Part shown: piece after piece, positions 23,986-32,019 of the stretch
How the letters are laid out: every line of letters begins with the position of its first letter
Numbering within the stretch: position 1 is the stretch's first letter
Assembly (NCBI GenBank): GCA_964415935.1
Contig: CAYQCH010000002.1
Span: forward strand, 1 to 51,690
Reading direction: 5' to 3'
Origin: CAYQCH01 sp964415935
Lineage (GTDB): Bacteria > Patescibacteriota > Patescibacteriia > VMEV01 > CAYQCH01
Length of the DNA: 51,690 nucleotides
Notes under the pieces: model-generated
What the model was told of the DNA's origin: nothing
The model's input: the letters and a program-made list of their open reading frames with translations, nothing else
Databases searched by the model: none
Made by a program: the position numbers and the translations under genes

Positions 23986-24477
23986 CTAGAACAAAGCGAT
24001 GGATGACTTCGTCAAAAATGAAACAATGGCGGCCGCGACCAGCAGCCCCGCAACAATGCTTAGTAAAGCCGAACGCCGCGGGATGCCGAATATCCAGGCC
24101 ACAATCGCGCCCGACCAGACACCGGACAACGGCAACGGGATGGCAACAAACAATGCCAGCGCCCATGGCCCGTACTTGTCGATGGATTCCTGCCATTTCA
24201 TATGCAGGCTGTGATGATACCTGTCCATGAACCGATGAAATGAAGGGATTCGGTTCTCCAAAAACGCCATGAACGCGTCCCAACCAAACAAAATGAGCAA
24301 GGCCGGAACCAAGTTGCCGATGACGGCATACGTGACGGCCTGGGCTACCGAGTGATGGAATACTCCCAGCGAAACAGGAATGGCTCCGCGCAACTCAAAA
24401 ATCGGAGTCATGGCGATAACCATGACAGCTACCGGGCTAGGCACGCCCTGGAGAAAACCGAGAAATTGCTGAAGCAT
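23986..24477 (-). CDS. Small integral membrane protein, COG2426 family
   Basis: Member of the family annotated as small multidrug export or DedA-like membrane proteins; substrate unknown. 163 residues with about four hydrophobic segments. Family marks are AMTPIFELRGAIPVSLGV and VAIPLPLSGVWSGAI. The ATG at 24477 lies within 3 bases of the carboxypeptidase stop at 24480, so the two are co-translated. Confidence 0.88.
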   Translation of the reverse strand: MLQQFLGFLQGVPSPVAVMVIAMTPIFELRGAIPVSLGVFHHSVAQAVTYAVIGNLVPALLILFGWDAFMAFLENRIPSFHRFMDRYHHSLHMKWQESIDKYGPWALALFVAIPLPLSGVWSGAIVAWIFGIPRRSALLSIVAGLLVAAAIVSFLTKSSIALF

Positions 24478-24479
24478 AA

Positions 24480-25466
24480 TTACCACTCGTAATTGGCGTA
24501 CGCCCAGTCCACCAGGCCTTTGACTTCTTGAAACCTGTCGTCATTACTGGGCGCTCCCATCAGCACGACAATGACGTTGTCTGCCGGATTCGGCCCGTCA
24601 ATCACGACGGCCAGGCAGTAGCCAGCTTCATACGTAAAGCCCGTTTTCCCCCCGACGACGGCGTATGGATCTCGGTTCACAAACGAGGTCAGCAACTCAT
24701 TGGTGGACCGGGCGGTGCGGACACCTTTTTTGTTAAACGGTTCAAACGTATAGACCGGACGGCGCACGGCATCGGTGATTTCCACGTGGCGCATGGCCTC
24801 TTGAAGTAAAAGCGCCACATCAGCGGCCGTAGAGGTGTTTAACTCGCTGATGCCCGTGGGTTCGACAAATGTGGTATTGGCCATTCCCAGTTCCACGGCC
24901 TTGGCATTCATACGGGCGACAAACTCCTCCTGGGACAGGCCGGTGGCGCGCACCAGTGCAGCGGCGGCAACGTTGTCTGAAGGGATCAAGGCAAGCATCC
25001 AGAGGTCTTGCATGGTCGTTTCTTCCCCATTAAACACATGGATGATGCCGCCAGCGCGATAGTCGGATTTTTGGATAACGACGCGCCGCGAGGGCTCAAG
25101 CCCTTCATCCAACACCACCAGTCCTGTCATGAGTTTAGTGATGCTGGCCAGCGGACGCCGCTCGCTTGTGTTTTTATCGAACAACACCGACCAGGTCCGT
25201 TCATCAACGATAAGGGCGCTTTCGGCGCTGGTCAGAATGCCAAGGCTTTCCGAGGGGATACGTCGCGGGCCAAAACTCTTGCTTACCGTGGCGACAGGCA
25301 AGCTGTGATTAAACACCATCTGCAAACTGCTTTCCACGCCGGAGATGATTTCAACGGATGGTGCGGCCGCCGCAGACGCCGTTTGCGGAACGGATAAAGA
25401 TTCAGGCGCCGGGTGAGCGCTACCGGCCAGGAAAAAAAATAATTGCAACAGGGAGGCAAAAAACAT
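24480..25466 (-). CDS. D-alanyl-D-alanine carboxypeptidase (peptidase S11)
   Basis: Penicillin-binding enzyme trimming the terminal D-Ala of peptidoglycan peptides. 328 residues. An N-terminal signal peptide (MFFASLLQLFFFLAGSAHPA) precedes an Ala/Ser/Pro-rich linker. The three active-site motifs are in order: SITK (SxxK), SDN in IPSDNVAAAAL (SxN), and KTG in GGKTGFTYEAGYC. It lacks a long C-terminal domain and amphipathic anchor. It follows scpB by one base, placing wall trimming with chromosome segregation genes. Confidence 0.94.
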   Translation of the reverse strand: MFFASLLQLFFFLAGSAHPAPESLSVPQTASAAAAPSVEIISGVESSLQMVFNHSLPVATVSKSFGPRRIPSESLGILTSAESALIVDERTWSVLFDKNTSERRPLASITKLMTGLVVLDEGLEPSRRVVIQKSDYRAGGIIHVFNGEETTMQDLWMLALIPSDNVAAAALVRATGLSQEEFVARMNAKAVELGMANTTFVEPTGISELNTSTAADVALLLQEAMRHVEITDAVRRPVYTFEPFNKKGVRTARSTNELLTSFVNRDPYAVVGGKTGFTYEAGYCLAVVIDGPNPADNVIVVLMGAPSNDDRFQEVKGLVDWAYANYEW

Positions 25467-25467
25467 A

Positions 25468-26028
25468 CTACAATGCCGTGCGTTGTTTAACTAATTCTTC
25501 CAGCAATTCATGGGCGTGCAGCGCGTCATATTCCGGCAACTCCTTGACGGACGTCATCCCGAGGAATTGTAAAAACTCGGGCGAGACAGTGTATACAGCT
25601 GATATTTCGTCATCGCCGGCGGGACCAGCCTGCCGCTGCACAAGCCCGCGCATGGATAAATTGCGCAAAATAAGGCTGCAATTTACGCCGCGGATTAATT
25701 CCAGTTCAGGCTTGCTGATGGGACCGCGGTACGCGATGATGGTCAATGTTTCCAGGGCGGGCTTGGTCAGCTCCCCGGATAAATCTGCGTGAAAAAACTG
25801 CTCGACCAGCGGTGCGTGCTCCGGGGCCGTCACCAGCTGATATTCCCCCTCATGCTGCAATAAACGAATACCGCTGTCCGGCTGATCATACCGCCTGGCC
25901 AGCGCAGCCATGGCCTCAATAACGGCCTCGCTGGTAGCCTGCAGCGACTTTGCCACTTGCTTGGAAGTCAAAGGCTTGCTGGCAAAAAGCAGTAAACTTT
26001 CAATTCGGGCAACAAGGGGTGTTTCCAT
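25468..26028 (-). CDS. scpB: Segregation and condensation protein B
   Basis: Winged-helix subunit of the Smc-ScpAB condensin complex. 186 residues. RIESLLLFASKPLTSKQVAK at the start and ETLTIIAYRGPISKPELELI followed by RGVNC are the family signatures; the N-terminal and C-terminal winged helices are both present. It lies 11 bases after scpA. Confidence 0.95.
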   Translation of the reverse strand: METPLVARIESLLLFASKPLTSKQVAKSLQATSEAVIEAMAALARRYDQPDSGIRLLQHEGEYQLVTAPEHAPLVEQFFHADLSGELTKPALETLTIIAYRGPISKPELELIRGVNCSLILRNLSMRGLVQRQAGPAGDDEISAVYTVSPEFLQFLGMTSVKELPEYDALHAHELLEELVKQRTAL

Positions 26029-26039
26029 ACGAATTCAAT

Positions 26040-26765
26040 CTAAGTTTCAACGCCAGTGGGGTCAAGGCGGTCCACGATAATGTCGTCAAAAGCGGATGAC
26101 TGCCGAGCATGGACTTCTTCCTGCTTCACCAGCTCAAGCAATGCAAGGAATGAAACGATCTGCTCCGTCTTGGATCGCGCCTCCGACAAGATGCGGCGAA
26201 AGCTCACCCCCTTTGCCTGCTTTAACAAGGACTGTATCTGCGTCATCTTTTCATGCAGCGTGACAGTCTTTTCCATCACGCTTTGCGGCAGGATGATGAT
26301 GGGCTTGAGGCGATCCAGCACCTCAACCATGGACGCATGCAACTGTTCAGCTTTCAGCTCCGTCGGCGGACGGAACGCTGGCTGTATGAGGGCCGTGGAT
26401 GTCTGGCGCGGATACAGAAACAACTTTTGCTCAATGCGGGTTTGCAACCGCCTGGCCGCATCCACAAAACGACGGTACAACTTCAGCTGCGTTTCCAGCG
26501 ACTGCGGATTCAGGTCATCGTCCATTTCGGCATGAGGGACCAGCAACCGCGACTTCAGCAGCAACAACTGCGTCGCCACCACAAGAAAATCCGCCAGCTC
26601 ATGCCCGCTGATGGTGTCGGGATTGGACTCAATGTGATAGACAAACTGCTCTGCAATGGCGGCCAGCGAAACCTCGGAAATATCAAGCTTTTCCTGCTCA
26701 ATCATCTGCAAAAGCAGGTCCAGGGGGCCTTCAAATTGCTCCAGTTTATAGGTCCGTACAGCCAT
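26040..26765 (-). CDS. scpA: Segregation and condensation protein A
   Basis: Kleisin subunit that bridges Smc heads. 241 residues. The N-terminal YKLEQFEGPLDLLLQMIEQE matches the ScpA helical domain, then VATQLLLLKSRLLVP; the C-terminal winged helix ends with LELVKQEEVHARQ. No SD; a -10 lies only 6 bases before the ATG. It heads an operon scpA-scpB-dac-COG2426-tpiA-TPR. Confidence 0.95.
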   Translation of the reverse strand: MAVRTYKLEQFEGPLDLLLQMIEQEKLDISEVSLAAIAEQFVYHIESNPDTISGHELADFLVVATQLLLLKSRLLVPHAEMDDDLNPQSLETQLKLYRRFVDAARRLQTRIEQKLFLYPRQTSTALIQPAFRPPTELKAEQLHASMVEVLDRLKPIIILPQSVMEKTVTLHEKMTQIQSLLKQAKGVSFRRILSEARSKTEQIVSFLALLELVKQEEVHARQSSAFDDIIVDRLDPTGVET

Positions 26766-26771
26766 ACCAGT

Positions 26772-26777
26772 AGTGTA
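26772..26777 (-). promoter_or_regulatory. -10 element of the scpA operon
   Basis: TACACT preceded by TGC (extended -10, TGnTACACT), 6 bases before the ATG at 26765. The aspS terminator (26791-26816) occupies the -35 region. Transcription should begin at the ATG itself. Confidence 0.6.
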
Positions 26778-26790
26778 GCATATTACGGAA

Positions 26791-26816
26791 AAGCCCTCCG
26801 TCTGATCGGAGGGCTT
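26791..26816 (-). terminator. Intrinsic terminator after aspS
   Basis: Perfect stem AAGCCCTCCG (26791-26800) with CGGAGGGCTT (26807-26816), 6-base loop, 5 bases after the aspS stop. Confidence 0.9.
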
Positions 26817-26821
26817 ATTTT

Positions 26822-28597
26822 TTACTTCTTTACATCCAGTTTGATGTGTAACTCTTTCAACTGTTTTTCCCGCACGGTTGAAGGCGCGCCCATCAGCAGG
26901 TCTTCCGCCTTGCCGGTCTTGGGGAAAGCAATAATTTCGCGGATGTTCGGCTCGTCGCGCAAAAGCATGACCAGTCGGTCAATGCCGGGGGCAAAGCCAC
27001 AGTGCGGAGGCGCGCCGTACTCAAAGGCGCGAATCATGTGCCCAAAACGAGCGTCCACTTCTTCTTTGCTGTATCCCGTTATCTCAAACGCCTTGTACAT
27101 GATGTCCGGCAAATGGTTACGCACAGCGCCTGAGCTTAATTCAATACCGTTGCAGATGATGTCGTACTGATGCGCCAAAATGCTTAACGGTTCCTTGTTC
27201 AGCAGGCTGTCCATACCCCCTTGCGGCATGGAAAACGGGTTGTGGGCAAAGTCCACCTTTTTTTCGTCTTCATTCCATTCGTAGAACGGGAAATCGACAA
27301 CCCAGGCCCAGCCAAGCAGCTTGGAGTCAATCACGTTGAGGCGCTTGCCCAGCTCCAGGCGCAGCTGGCCCAACGCTTTGCAGACAACACTCTCCTTATC
27401 CGCGCCAAAGAAGATAATGTCCCCGGTTTTGGCGCCCGTATGCTTGATGATTTCCTGAACTTTGTCATCACCCAGGAACTTGGCAATGGGCGATTTTACG
27501 CCGTCTTTGGCTAAGGTGATGTAGGCAAGGCCCTTGGCGCCATGAGATTTGACCAGCTCCGTCAACTCGTCGATGGTCGAACGCGTAAAGTCCGCGGCGC
27601 CCTCAGCCACCAAGCAGCGAACCACACCATTAGTGTCCAGGGCATCGGTAAATACCTTAAAACCGCATCCCTTCACTAGTTCACTGACTTCCTGAATCTT
27701 CATGCCAAAGCGAAGGTCAGGCTTATCTGAACCATATTCCAGCATAGCGGTGGCATACGGGATGCGCGGGAACGGCTCCCACATGATTTGCTTGTTGGGA
27801 CAAAATTCCTTGCTGACGGCCACAAACAGCGGCTCCATGAGCTGAAAAAATTGTTCCTGCGTCAAAAAGCTGGTTTCCACATCAAGCTGGTAAAACTCGC
27901 CGGGGCTGCGGTCGGCGCGAGCGTCTTCATCGCGGAAACACGGCGCGACTTGGAAATATTTGTCAAAACCTGAAATCATGAGCAGCTGCTTGAACTGTTG
28001 CGGCGCCTGCGGCAAGGCGTAAAACTTGCCCGGATGCAAACGCGACGGAACCAGAAAATCGCGCGCGCCTTCAGGTGAAGACGCTGTCAAAATCGGCGTC
28101 TCAAATTCTGTGAACCCATGCTCATTCATCCATTTGCGCAAAAAACGAATGACGGCGGCGCGAAACAAAATGTTGTCGCGCATCTGTTCACGGCGCAAAT
28201 CCAAGAAACGCCATTTCAGGCGCATCTCTTCATTGACCGTTGACTTATCGCTGTCCACTTCAAATGGCAGCGTCCTGGCGGCGCTGATCACGCGCACTTC
28301 ATCGCCCACAATCTCCACCTCGCCCGTGGCAATGTTCTTGTTGACCATGTTGTCCGGCCGGGCGGCAATCTTACCTTTCACGGTTACCACGTACTCGTTA
28401 CGCAATTTATCCGCTGCTTCCCAGGCGGCCTTATTCGTGTCCGGATGGAAAGTCAACTGCGTCAACCCGAACATGTCCCGCAAATCGATAAAAATAACTC
28501 CGCCATGATCGCGGCGGCGGTGCACCCAGCCGGACAAGGTGACATCCTGCCCGACATGCTCTTTTCGTAACTGGCCACAGGTATGCGAACGGTACAT
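26822..28597 (-). CDS. aspS: Aspartate-tRNA ligase
   Basis: Class II synthetase charging tRNA-Asp. 591 residues. It has an N-terminal OB fold (SGWVHRRRDHGGVIFIDLRD). Motif 2 is FRDEDARADRSPGEFYQLDV and motif 3 is GIDRLVMLL. The bacterial-type GAD insertion lies between (IDELTELVKSHGAKGLAYI). The ATG at 28597 (MYRSHTCGQL) is the family start; reading upstream crosses the mraY terminator. The -10-like TATATT is 5 bases upstream. Discriminating or non-discriminating use of tRNA-Asn is not decided here. Confidence 0.96.
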   Translation of the reverse strand: MYRSHTCGQLRKEHVGQDVTLSGWVHRRRDHGGVIFIDLRDMFGLTQLTFHPDTNKAAWEAADKLRNEYVVTVKGKIAARPDNMVNKNIATGEVEIVGDEVRVISAARTLPFEVDSDKSTVNEEMRLKWRFLDLRREQMRDNILFRAAVIRFLRKWMNEHGFTEFETPILTASSPEGARDFLVPSRLHPGKFYALPQAPQQFKQLLMISGFDKYFQVAPCFRDEDARADRSPGEFYQLDVETSFLTQEQFFQLMEPLFVAVSKEFCPNKQIMWEPFPRIPYATAMLEYGSDKPDLRFGMKIQEVSELVKGCGFKVFTDALDTNGVVRCLVAEGAADFTRSTIDELTELVKSHGAKGLAYITLAKDGVKSPIAKFLGDDKVQEIIKHTGAKTGDIIFFGADKESVVCKALGQLRLELGKRLNVIDSKLLGWAWVVDFPFYEWNEDEKKVDFAHNPFSMPQGGMDSLLNKEPLSILAHQYDIICNGIELSSGAVRNHLPDIMYKAFEITGYSKEEVDARFGHMIRAFEYGAPPHCGFAPGIDRLVMLLRDEPNIREIIAFPKTGKAEDLLMGAPSTVREKQLKELHIKLDVKK

Positions 28598-28602
28598 AGA
28601 AA

Positions 28603-28608
28603 AATATA
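28603..28608 (-). promoter_or_regulatory. -10-like element of aspS
   Basis: TATATT 5 bases before the ATG at 28597, inside the T-tract of the mraY terminator. No -35 and no SD are visible, so the call is tentative. Confidence 0.4.
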
Positions 28609-28615
28609 AAAAATT

Positions 28616-28633
28616 CCAGACCGTTAGGCCTGG
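28616..28633 (-). terminator. Intrinsic terminator after mraY
   Basis: Hairpin CCAGGCC/GGTCTGG on the minus strand with a 4-base loop, followed by AATTTTTTATATTTTT. It ends only 19 bases before the aspS ATG. Confidence 0.8.
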
Positions 28634-28680
28634 AAACAGGTCTTCATACACGCCAAGAATACGAAGTTTGGCCTGCCCTG

Positions 28681-29733
28681 TCAAACCGTAAATCCGCGCG
28701 CCAGGAGGAATAAGGCCAGGCCGGCCACGGCGCTGATGGCGGACACGATCCAAAACCGCATGACGATCTTGGTTTCCGGCCAGCCGAGCGCTTCAAAATG
28801 GTGGTGGATGGGCGCAGAAAGAAACACCTTTTTGCCGCGTAGCTTCTTGGATACCATCTGCACAATGACGGACATCATCTCGACGACCAGCAACAAGGAG
28901 ATGACAGGCAGGAGAAAAGCCGTGTTTGTCAGCATGGCTACGGAAGCGAGGATGTATCCCAGCGACATGGAGCCAGTGTCTCCCATAAAAAAACGCGCCG
29001 GGTTTACGTTAAACCATAAAAACGCAATTAACGTGCCGATGACGACGCCAAGCATGGCCGCCAGGTCAAACCGGCCGAGGATAAAGGCGATGACGAGGTA
29101 GGCGGACAATGAGGTGGCCAGGCTGCCGGCGGCCAGACCATCAAGCCCGTCGGTGATGTTCAAAGCATGGGTAGTGGCCACCATTACAATCATAAAAAAC
29201 GGGATGTACCAGGCTCCGATATCAAACGAGCCGACGAACGGAACATAGATAGCGCTGAATTCCAGTTTGAAATAAAACCAATATGCGCCGATGGCGGCCA
29301 GCAGCGTGTAGAGCAGCAAACGCTGTTTGATATTCAACCCCCCGCCGCGCGGCCCCCATTTCAAAATATTAAGCACGTCGTCAAACATGCCCACAATGGC
29401 TCCCAGAACCATCAGCCCCAGCGGCAACAAAGTCTCGGCGCGGCTCAAAAAGCTGAGGCGGCCAATAAACGAGTCGGGTGCGAAACAGGAAGCGATGGCC
29501 AAAATAACGGCAAACAACAACACGGTGAACCAGATAATGACCCCGCCCATGGTTGGCGTACCCGACTTCTTCTGATGCATGGCCGACATGATGGGGGCCG
29601 CGTCGGAGGAACGTATGGATTTGCCGAATTTGAACTTATACAAAATCGCCCCGAGCACCGGAGCAGAAGCAAGGGCCAGGATAAAGGATCCGGCCGTGAG
29701 AATGAAAATACGCAAAACTTGCGCTGTTTCCAT
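28681..29733 (-). CDS. mraY: Phospho-N-acetylmuramoyl-pentapeptide transferase
   Basis: Membrane enzyme making lipid I from UDP-MurNAc-pentapeptide and undecaprenyl phosphate. 350 residues, about ten membrane segments. Signatures: MHQKKSGTPTMGGVIIW, the catalytic Asp pair region NITDGLDGLAAGS, ARFFMGDTGSMSLGY, and the His-rich loop SAPIHHHFEALGWPE. It starts 2 bases after a small membrane protein gene. The usual mur cluster neighbours are absent. Confidence 0.96.
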   Translation of the reverse strand: METAQVLRIFILTAGSFILALASAPVLGAILYKFKFGKSIRSSDAAPIMSAMHQKKSGTPTMGGVIIWFTVLLFAVILAIASCFAPDSFIGRLSFLSRAETLLPLGLMVLGAIVGMFDDVLNILKWGPRGGGLNIKQRLLLYTLLAAIGAYWFYFKLEFSAIYVPFVGSFDIGAWYIPFFMIVMVATTHALNITDGLDGLAAGSLATSLSAYLVIAFILGRFDLAAMLGVVIGTLIAFLWFNVNPARFFMGDTGSMSLGYILASVAMLTNTAFLLPVISLLLVVEMMSVIVQMVSKKLRGKKVFLSAPIHHHFEALGWPETKIVMRFWIVSAISAVAGLALFLLARGFTV

Positions 29734-29735
29734 AG

Positions 29736-30101
29736 TTAAATGCTGGCAGGAAGATTAGCAATGACCACAAAAATCGACGAAGCAAGCAGCAGGATTTGCA
29801 CCATGAGCGTCAGATACAAAAACACGTACCCGAAAATGAGCTCCCGGTCGTGGCAGTACTTGGCCGCCACCGCGTTTACCGCAATCGCACCAAGACCCAG
29901 GGCCGGAATGACCAGGACCTGGTGCCAACGACCGACGCGGTCTACGCCGAAGTAGACCGTGTAATGAAGCACAATCAGCTGCGATTGCGGTTTGATGCTG
30001 ACTAACAGCAAGACCCAGGTGGCGGCATTGATCAAACCGGAGACAGCCAACGGAACCCAGACGCTCGGCCGGCGGAGGAATTGCTGCCATTGTTGCCACA
30101 T
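29736..30101 (-). CDS. Small membrane protein of unknown function upstream of mraY
   Basis: Not recognised. 121 residues with three hydrophobic segments: about 17-35 (LAVSGLINAATWVLLLVSI), 62-80 and 92-117 (FLYLTLMVQILLLASSIFVV). It lies 2 bases before mraY and shares its promoter, so a cell-envelope role is likely but unproven. No SD; a -10 is 6 bases upstream. Confidence 0.78.
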   Translation of the reverse strand: MWQQWQQFLRRPSVWVPLAVSGLINAATWVLLLVSIKPQSQLIVLHYTVYFGVDRVGRWHQVLVIPALGLGAIAVNAVAAKYCHDRELIFGYVFLYLTLMVQILLLASSIFVVIANLPASI

Positions 30102-30107
30102 AGGGAC

Positions 30108-30136
30108 ATCATACCATCGGCGCCGGCCGGCGTCGA
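30108..30136 (-). promoter_or_regulatory. Promoter of the mraY operon
   Basis: -10 TATGAT (30108-30113), 17-base spacer, then TCGACG (30131-30136) as a weak -35. Six bases separate the -10 from the ATG at 30101. The spacer is a GC-rich palindrome (GCCGGCCGGC). Confidence 0.55.
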
Positions 30137-30140
30137 TGCG

Positions 30141-30626
30141 TTAAGCGGCCTCGTATCCCAGATTGCGGCGCTCGTCTTCGGCGTACACGTGCATCCACTC
30201 GCTCTTGTCGTATGCAAACAATTCGTCCTGCACGAAGAACCGAGCGACTTCGGCTTTGGCCGTCTCAATGGAGTCGGAAGCGTGAATGACATTGCACTGG
30301 ATGCTCATGGCCAGATCGCCACGAATGCTTCCGGCGTCAGCCTCGCGCGCTTTGGTGATGCCGCACAAAATACGCACGGTATTCACCACATCAAGGCCAC
30401 CCCACACCTGCACCACGGCCGGAGATGATTTCATGAACTTGACGATGCCCGGAAAAAATGGCTTGTCGGCAATATGCGAATAATGCTCTTTCAATGTCTG
30501 GTCGTCGAGGTAAATCATTTTCATGCCGACCAGCTTAAGACCCTTCTGCTCGAAACGCTTGGTAACTTCACCGATTAAACCGCGCTGAACGGCATCGGGC
30601 TTGATGATGACTAACGTCTGTTCCAT
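30141..30626 (-). CDS. ndk: Nucleoside diphosphate kinase
   Basis: Transfers phosphate between nucleoside tri- and diphosphates. 161 residues. MEQTLVIIKPDAVQRGLIGE at the start; the catalytic His is in QCNVIHASDSIE, the NxxHxSDS box. The usual family length is about 140; here about 20 extra residues follow the catalytic box as an extended C-terminal tail (LFAYDKSEWMHVYAEDE). It lies alone between the CheY-like gene's terminator and the mraY operon. No SD. Confidence 0.95.
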   Translation of the reverse strand: MEQTLVIIKPDAVQRGLIGEVTKRFEQKGLKLVGMKMIYLDDQTLKEHYSHIADKPFFPGIVKFMKSSPAVVQVWGGLDVVNTVRILCGITKAREADAGSIRGDLAMSIQCNVIHASDSIETAKAEVARFFVQDELFAYDKSEWMHVYAEDERRNLGYEAA

Positions 30627-30645
30627 ATGTGGGATAAATGAAAGA

Positions 30646-30663
30646 CAGGTTGAAGCCAACCTG
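30646..30663 (-). terminator. Intrinsic terminator after the CheY-like gene
   Basis: Stem CAGGTTG/CAACCTG with a 4-base loop, followed on the minus strand by TCTTTCATTT. It separates the comEC operon from ndk. Confidence 0.8.
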
Positions 30664-30687
30664 CCTTTTTGCTTAACTGCTTGAAAT

Positions 30688-31062
30688 TTATAAAACGCTC
30701 TTGACCTTGTCAACCACCTGCGACGGCGTGAAATTAGCCTTGATCAGGTAGTCAACGGCGCCAAGCTCAATGCCCTTTTTGACGTCGCCGTCCTGCCCCA
30801 AATTAGTCAGCAGTACGACAGGAATGTCTTTCAGTTTCGGGTCTGCTTTTAGGGACTTCAAAACGGTGAAGCCGTCCATCTGCGGCAGGATGATGTCGAG
30901 CAGGACAATGTCAGGGACCATTTTTTTTGCGGCCTCCAAGCCATCCTTGCCGTTTTCAGCCTGGGTGACTTCATACCCCTCCTGGGTAAACTTGAGGGTA
31001 TACATGTCCAAGATCATTTTATCATCCTCAACCAGAAGGACTTTTTTCTTGGCGTCGGGCAT
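30688..31062 (-). CDS. CheY-like response regulator receiver protein
   Basis: Single-domain phospho-receiver, about 124 residues, no output domain. Acidic pair in LLVEDDKMIL, phospho-acceptor Asp in DIVLLDIILPQMDGF, Thr/Ser region VVLLTNLG, and the conserved Lys in YLIKANFTP. The start at 31062 has AAGG at good spacing; 31068 is also possible. It is third in the comEC operon with no kinase nearby. Its partner might be the orphan kinase at 21290 (inference only). Confidence 0.93.
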   Translation of the reverse strand: MPDAKKKVLLVEDDKMILDMYTLKFTQEGYEVTQAENGKDGLEAAKKMVPDIVLLDIILPQMDGFTVLKSLKADPKLKDIPVVLLTNLGQDGDVKKGIELGAVDYLIKANFTPSQVVDKVKSVL

Positions 31063-31071
31063 AGGCATGCC

Positions 31072-32019
31072 TTAATAGTCTTGGCTGAAAGTATACACCT
31101 TTTCCGGTTTGCAAGGAAATACAGGCGCAGCGAGAGCCAGACAGGACCCGGCTTTCCACACGCTTTTGCCGTCGCTTTCCAGGCTGATGGCGCCCAGGTG
31201 GTCGTTTCGCCATATGTCGATGTTCTGGCGTCGGTAACGGTCGAGGACAATGGCGGCCGGGTGCCCGTAGCGATTTTCCCTGCCCACCTGCACGACGGCA
31301 AGGGCGGGAGAAACCGCGCGTATGAAGGCGGGCGTGGACGATGATTTACTCCCATGGTGCGGAACTTTAAGCACGTCCGCATCAATGGCGTCGGGCCAAT
31401 ACTCGATAAGCCGTTCTTCGATAGGTTTTTCGATATCCCCCGTGAACAAAAAAGATCGCTCGTCATGTTCCAGCCGCATAACCAAGGACGCGTCGTTGGC
31501 CGCCTCTCCTTCGTTGTAGGTCAGCGGGCTTGGATGCACAATAAACAGGTGTATGCCGTCAGGCAGCTGGACTCGTTGGGGCTCGTGCACGCGCGTTGTT
31601 TCTATCCCCTTCTCCTGCAGAAGCTCCTCCCAGGCGCGGTACAACGCCGTGTCTTTCTCGACATCCGGCATAACGACGTGGGCCACTGCATAGTCGCGAA
31701 CCACGTCCATTAATCCTGTCAGATGGTCGGCGTCTGGATGAGAAAGAATAATCATGTCGATAAAACGGTCAGACGGCTCCATGGCTGATCGCAACTGCTC
31801 CAGAACAGCCTGATCCGGCCCCCCATCGATAAGCATCTGAAACCCGCCCGAGCTGGTCAGGAGAATGCTATCGCCCTGTCCCACATCAAGAAAATCAAGC
31901 CGAAGCGTACCCTCTGCCGGCGTTGCGCGGATGGCCGCCGGCGCATGCAACGCAACAAAAAATGCCGCGACAACGAGGGCGATTTTAAATACGAGCGCGT
32001 TTTTGGAGATACGAGCCAT
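31072..32019 (-). CDS. ComEC/Rec2-type metallo-beta-lactamase-fold hydrolase, separate gene
   Basis: Equivalent of the C-terminal hydrolase domain of ComEC, encoded as its own protein of about 315 residues. A hydrophobic N-terminal segment (FKIALVVAAFFVALHAPAA) would export or anchor it. Metal motifs: LDVGQGDSILLTS, SHPDADHLTGL (HxDxDH), FTGDIEK and KVPHHGSKSS. In whole ComEC proteins this domain is thought to degrade the non-transported DNA strand. It overlaps the end of the channel gene by about 35 bases in another frame. Confidence 0.9.
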   Translation of the reverse strand: MARISKNALVFKIALVVAAFFVALHAPAAIRATPAEGTLRLDFLDVGQGDSILLTSSGGFQMLIDGGPDQAVLEQLRSAMEPSDRFIDMIILSHPDADHLTGLMDVVRDYAVAHVVMPDVEKDTALYRAWEELLQEKGIETTRVHEPQRVQLPDGIHLFIVHPSPLTYNEGEAANDASLVMRLEHDERSFLFTGDIEKPIEERLIEYWPDAIDADVLKVPHHGSKSSSTPAFIRAVSPALAVVQVGRENRYGHPAAIVLDRYRRQNIDIWRNDHLGAISLESDGKSVWKAGSCLALAAPVFPCKPEKVYTFSQDY

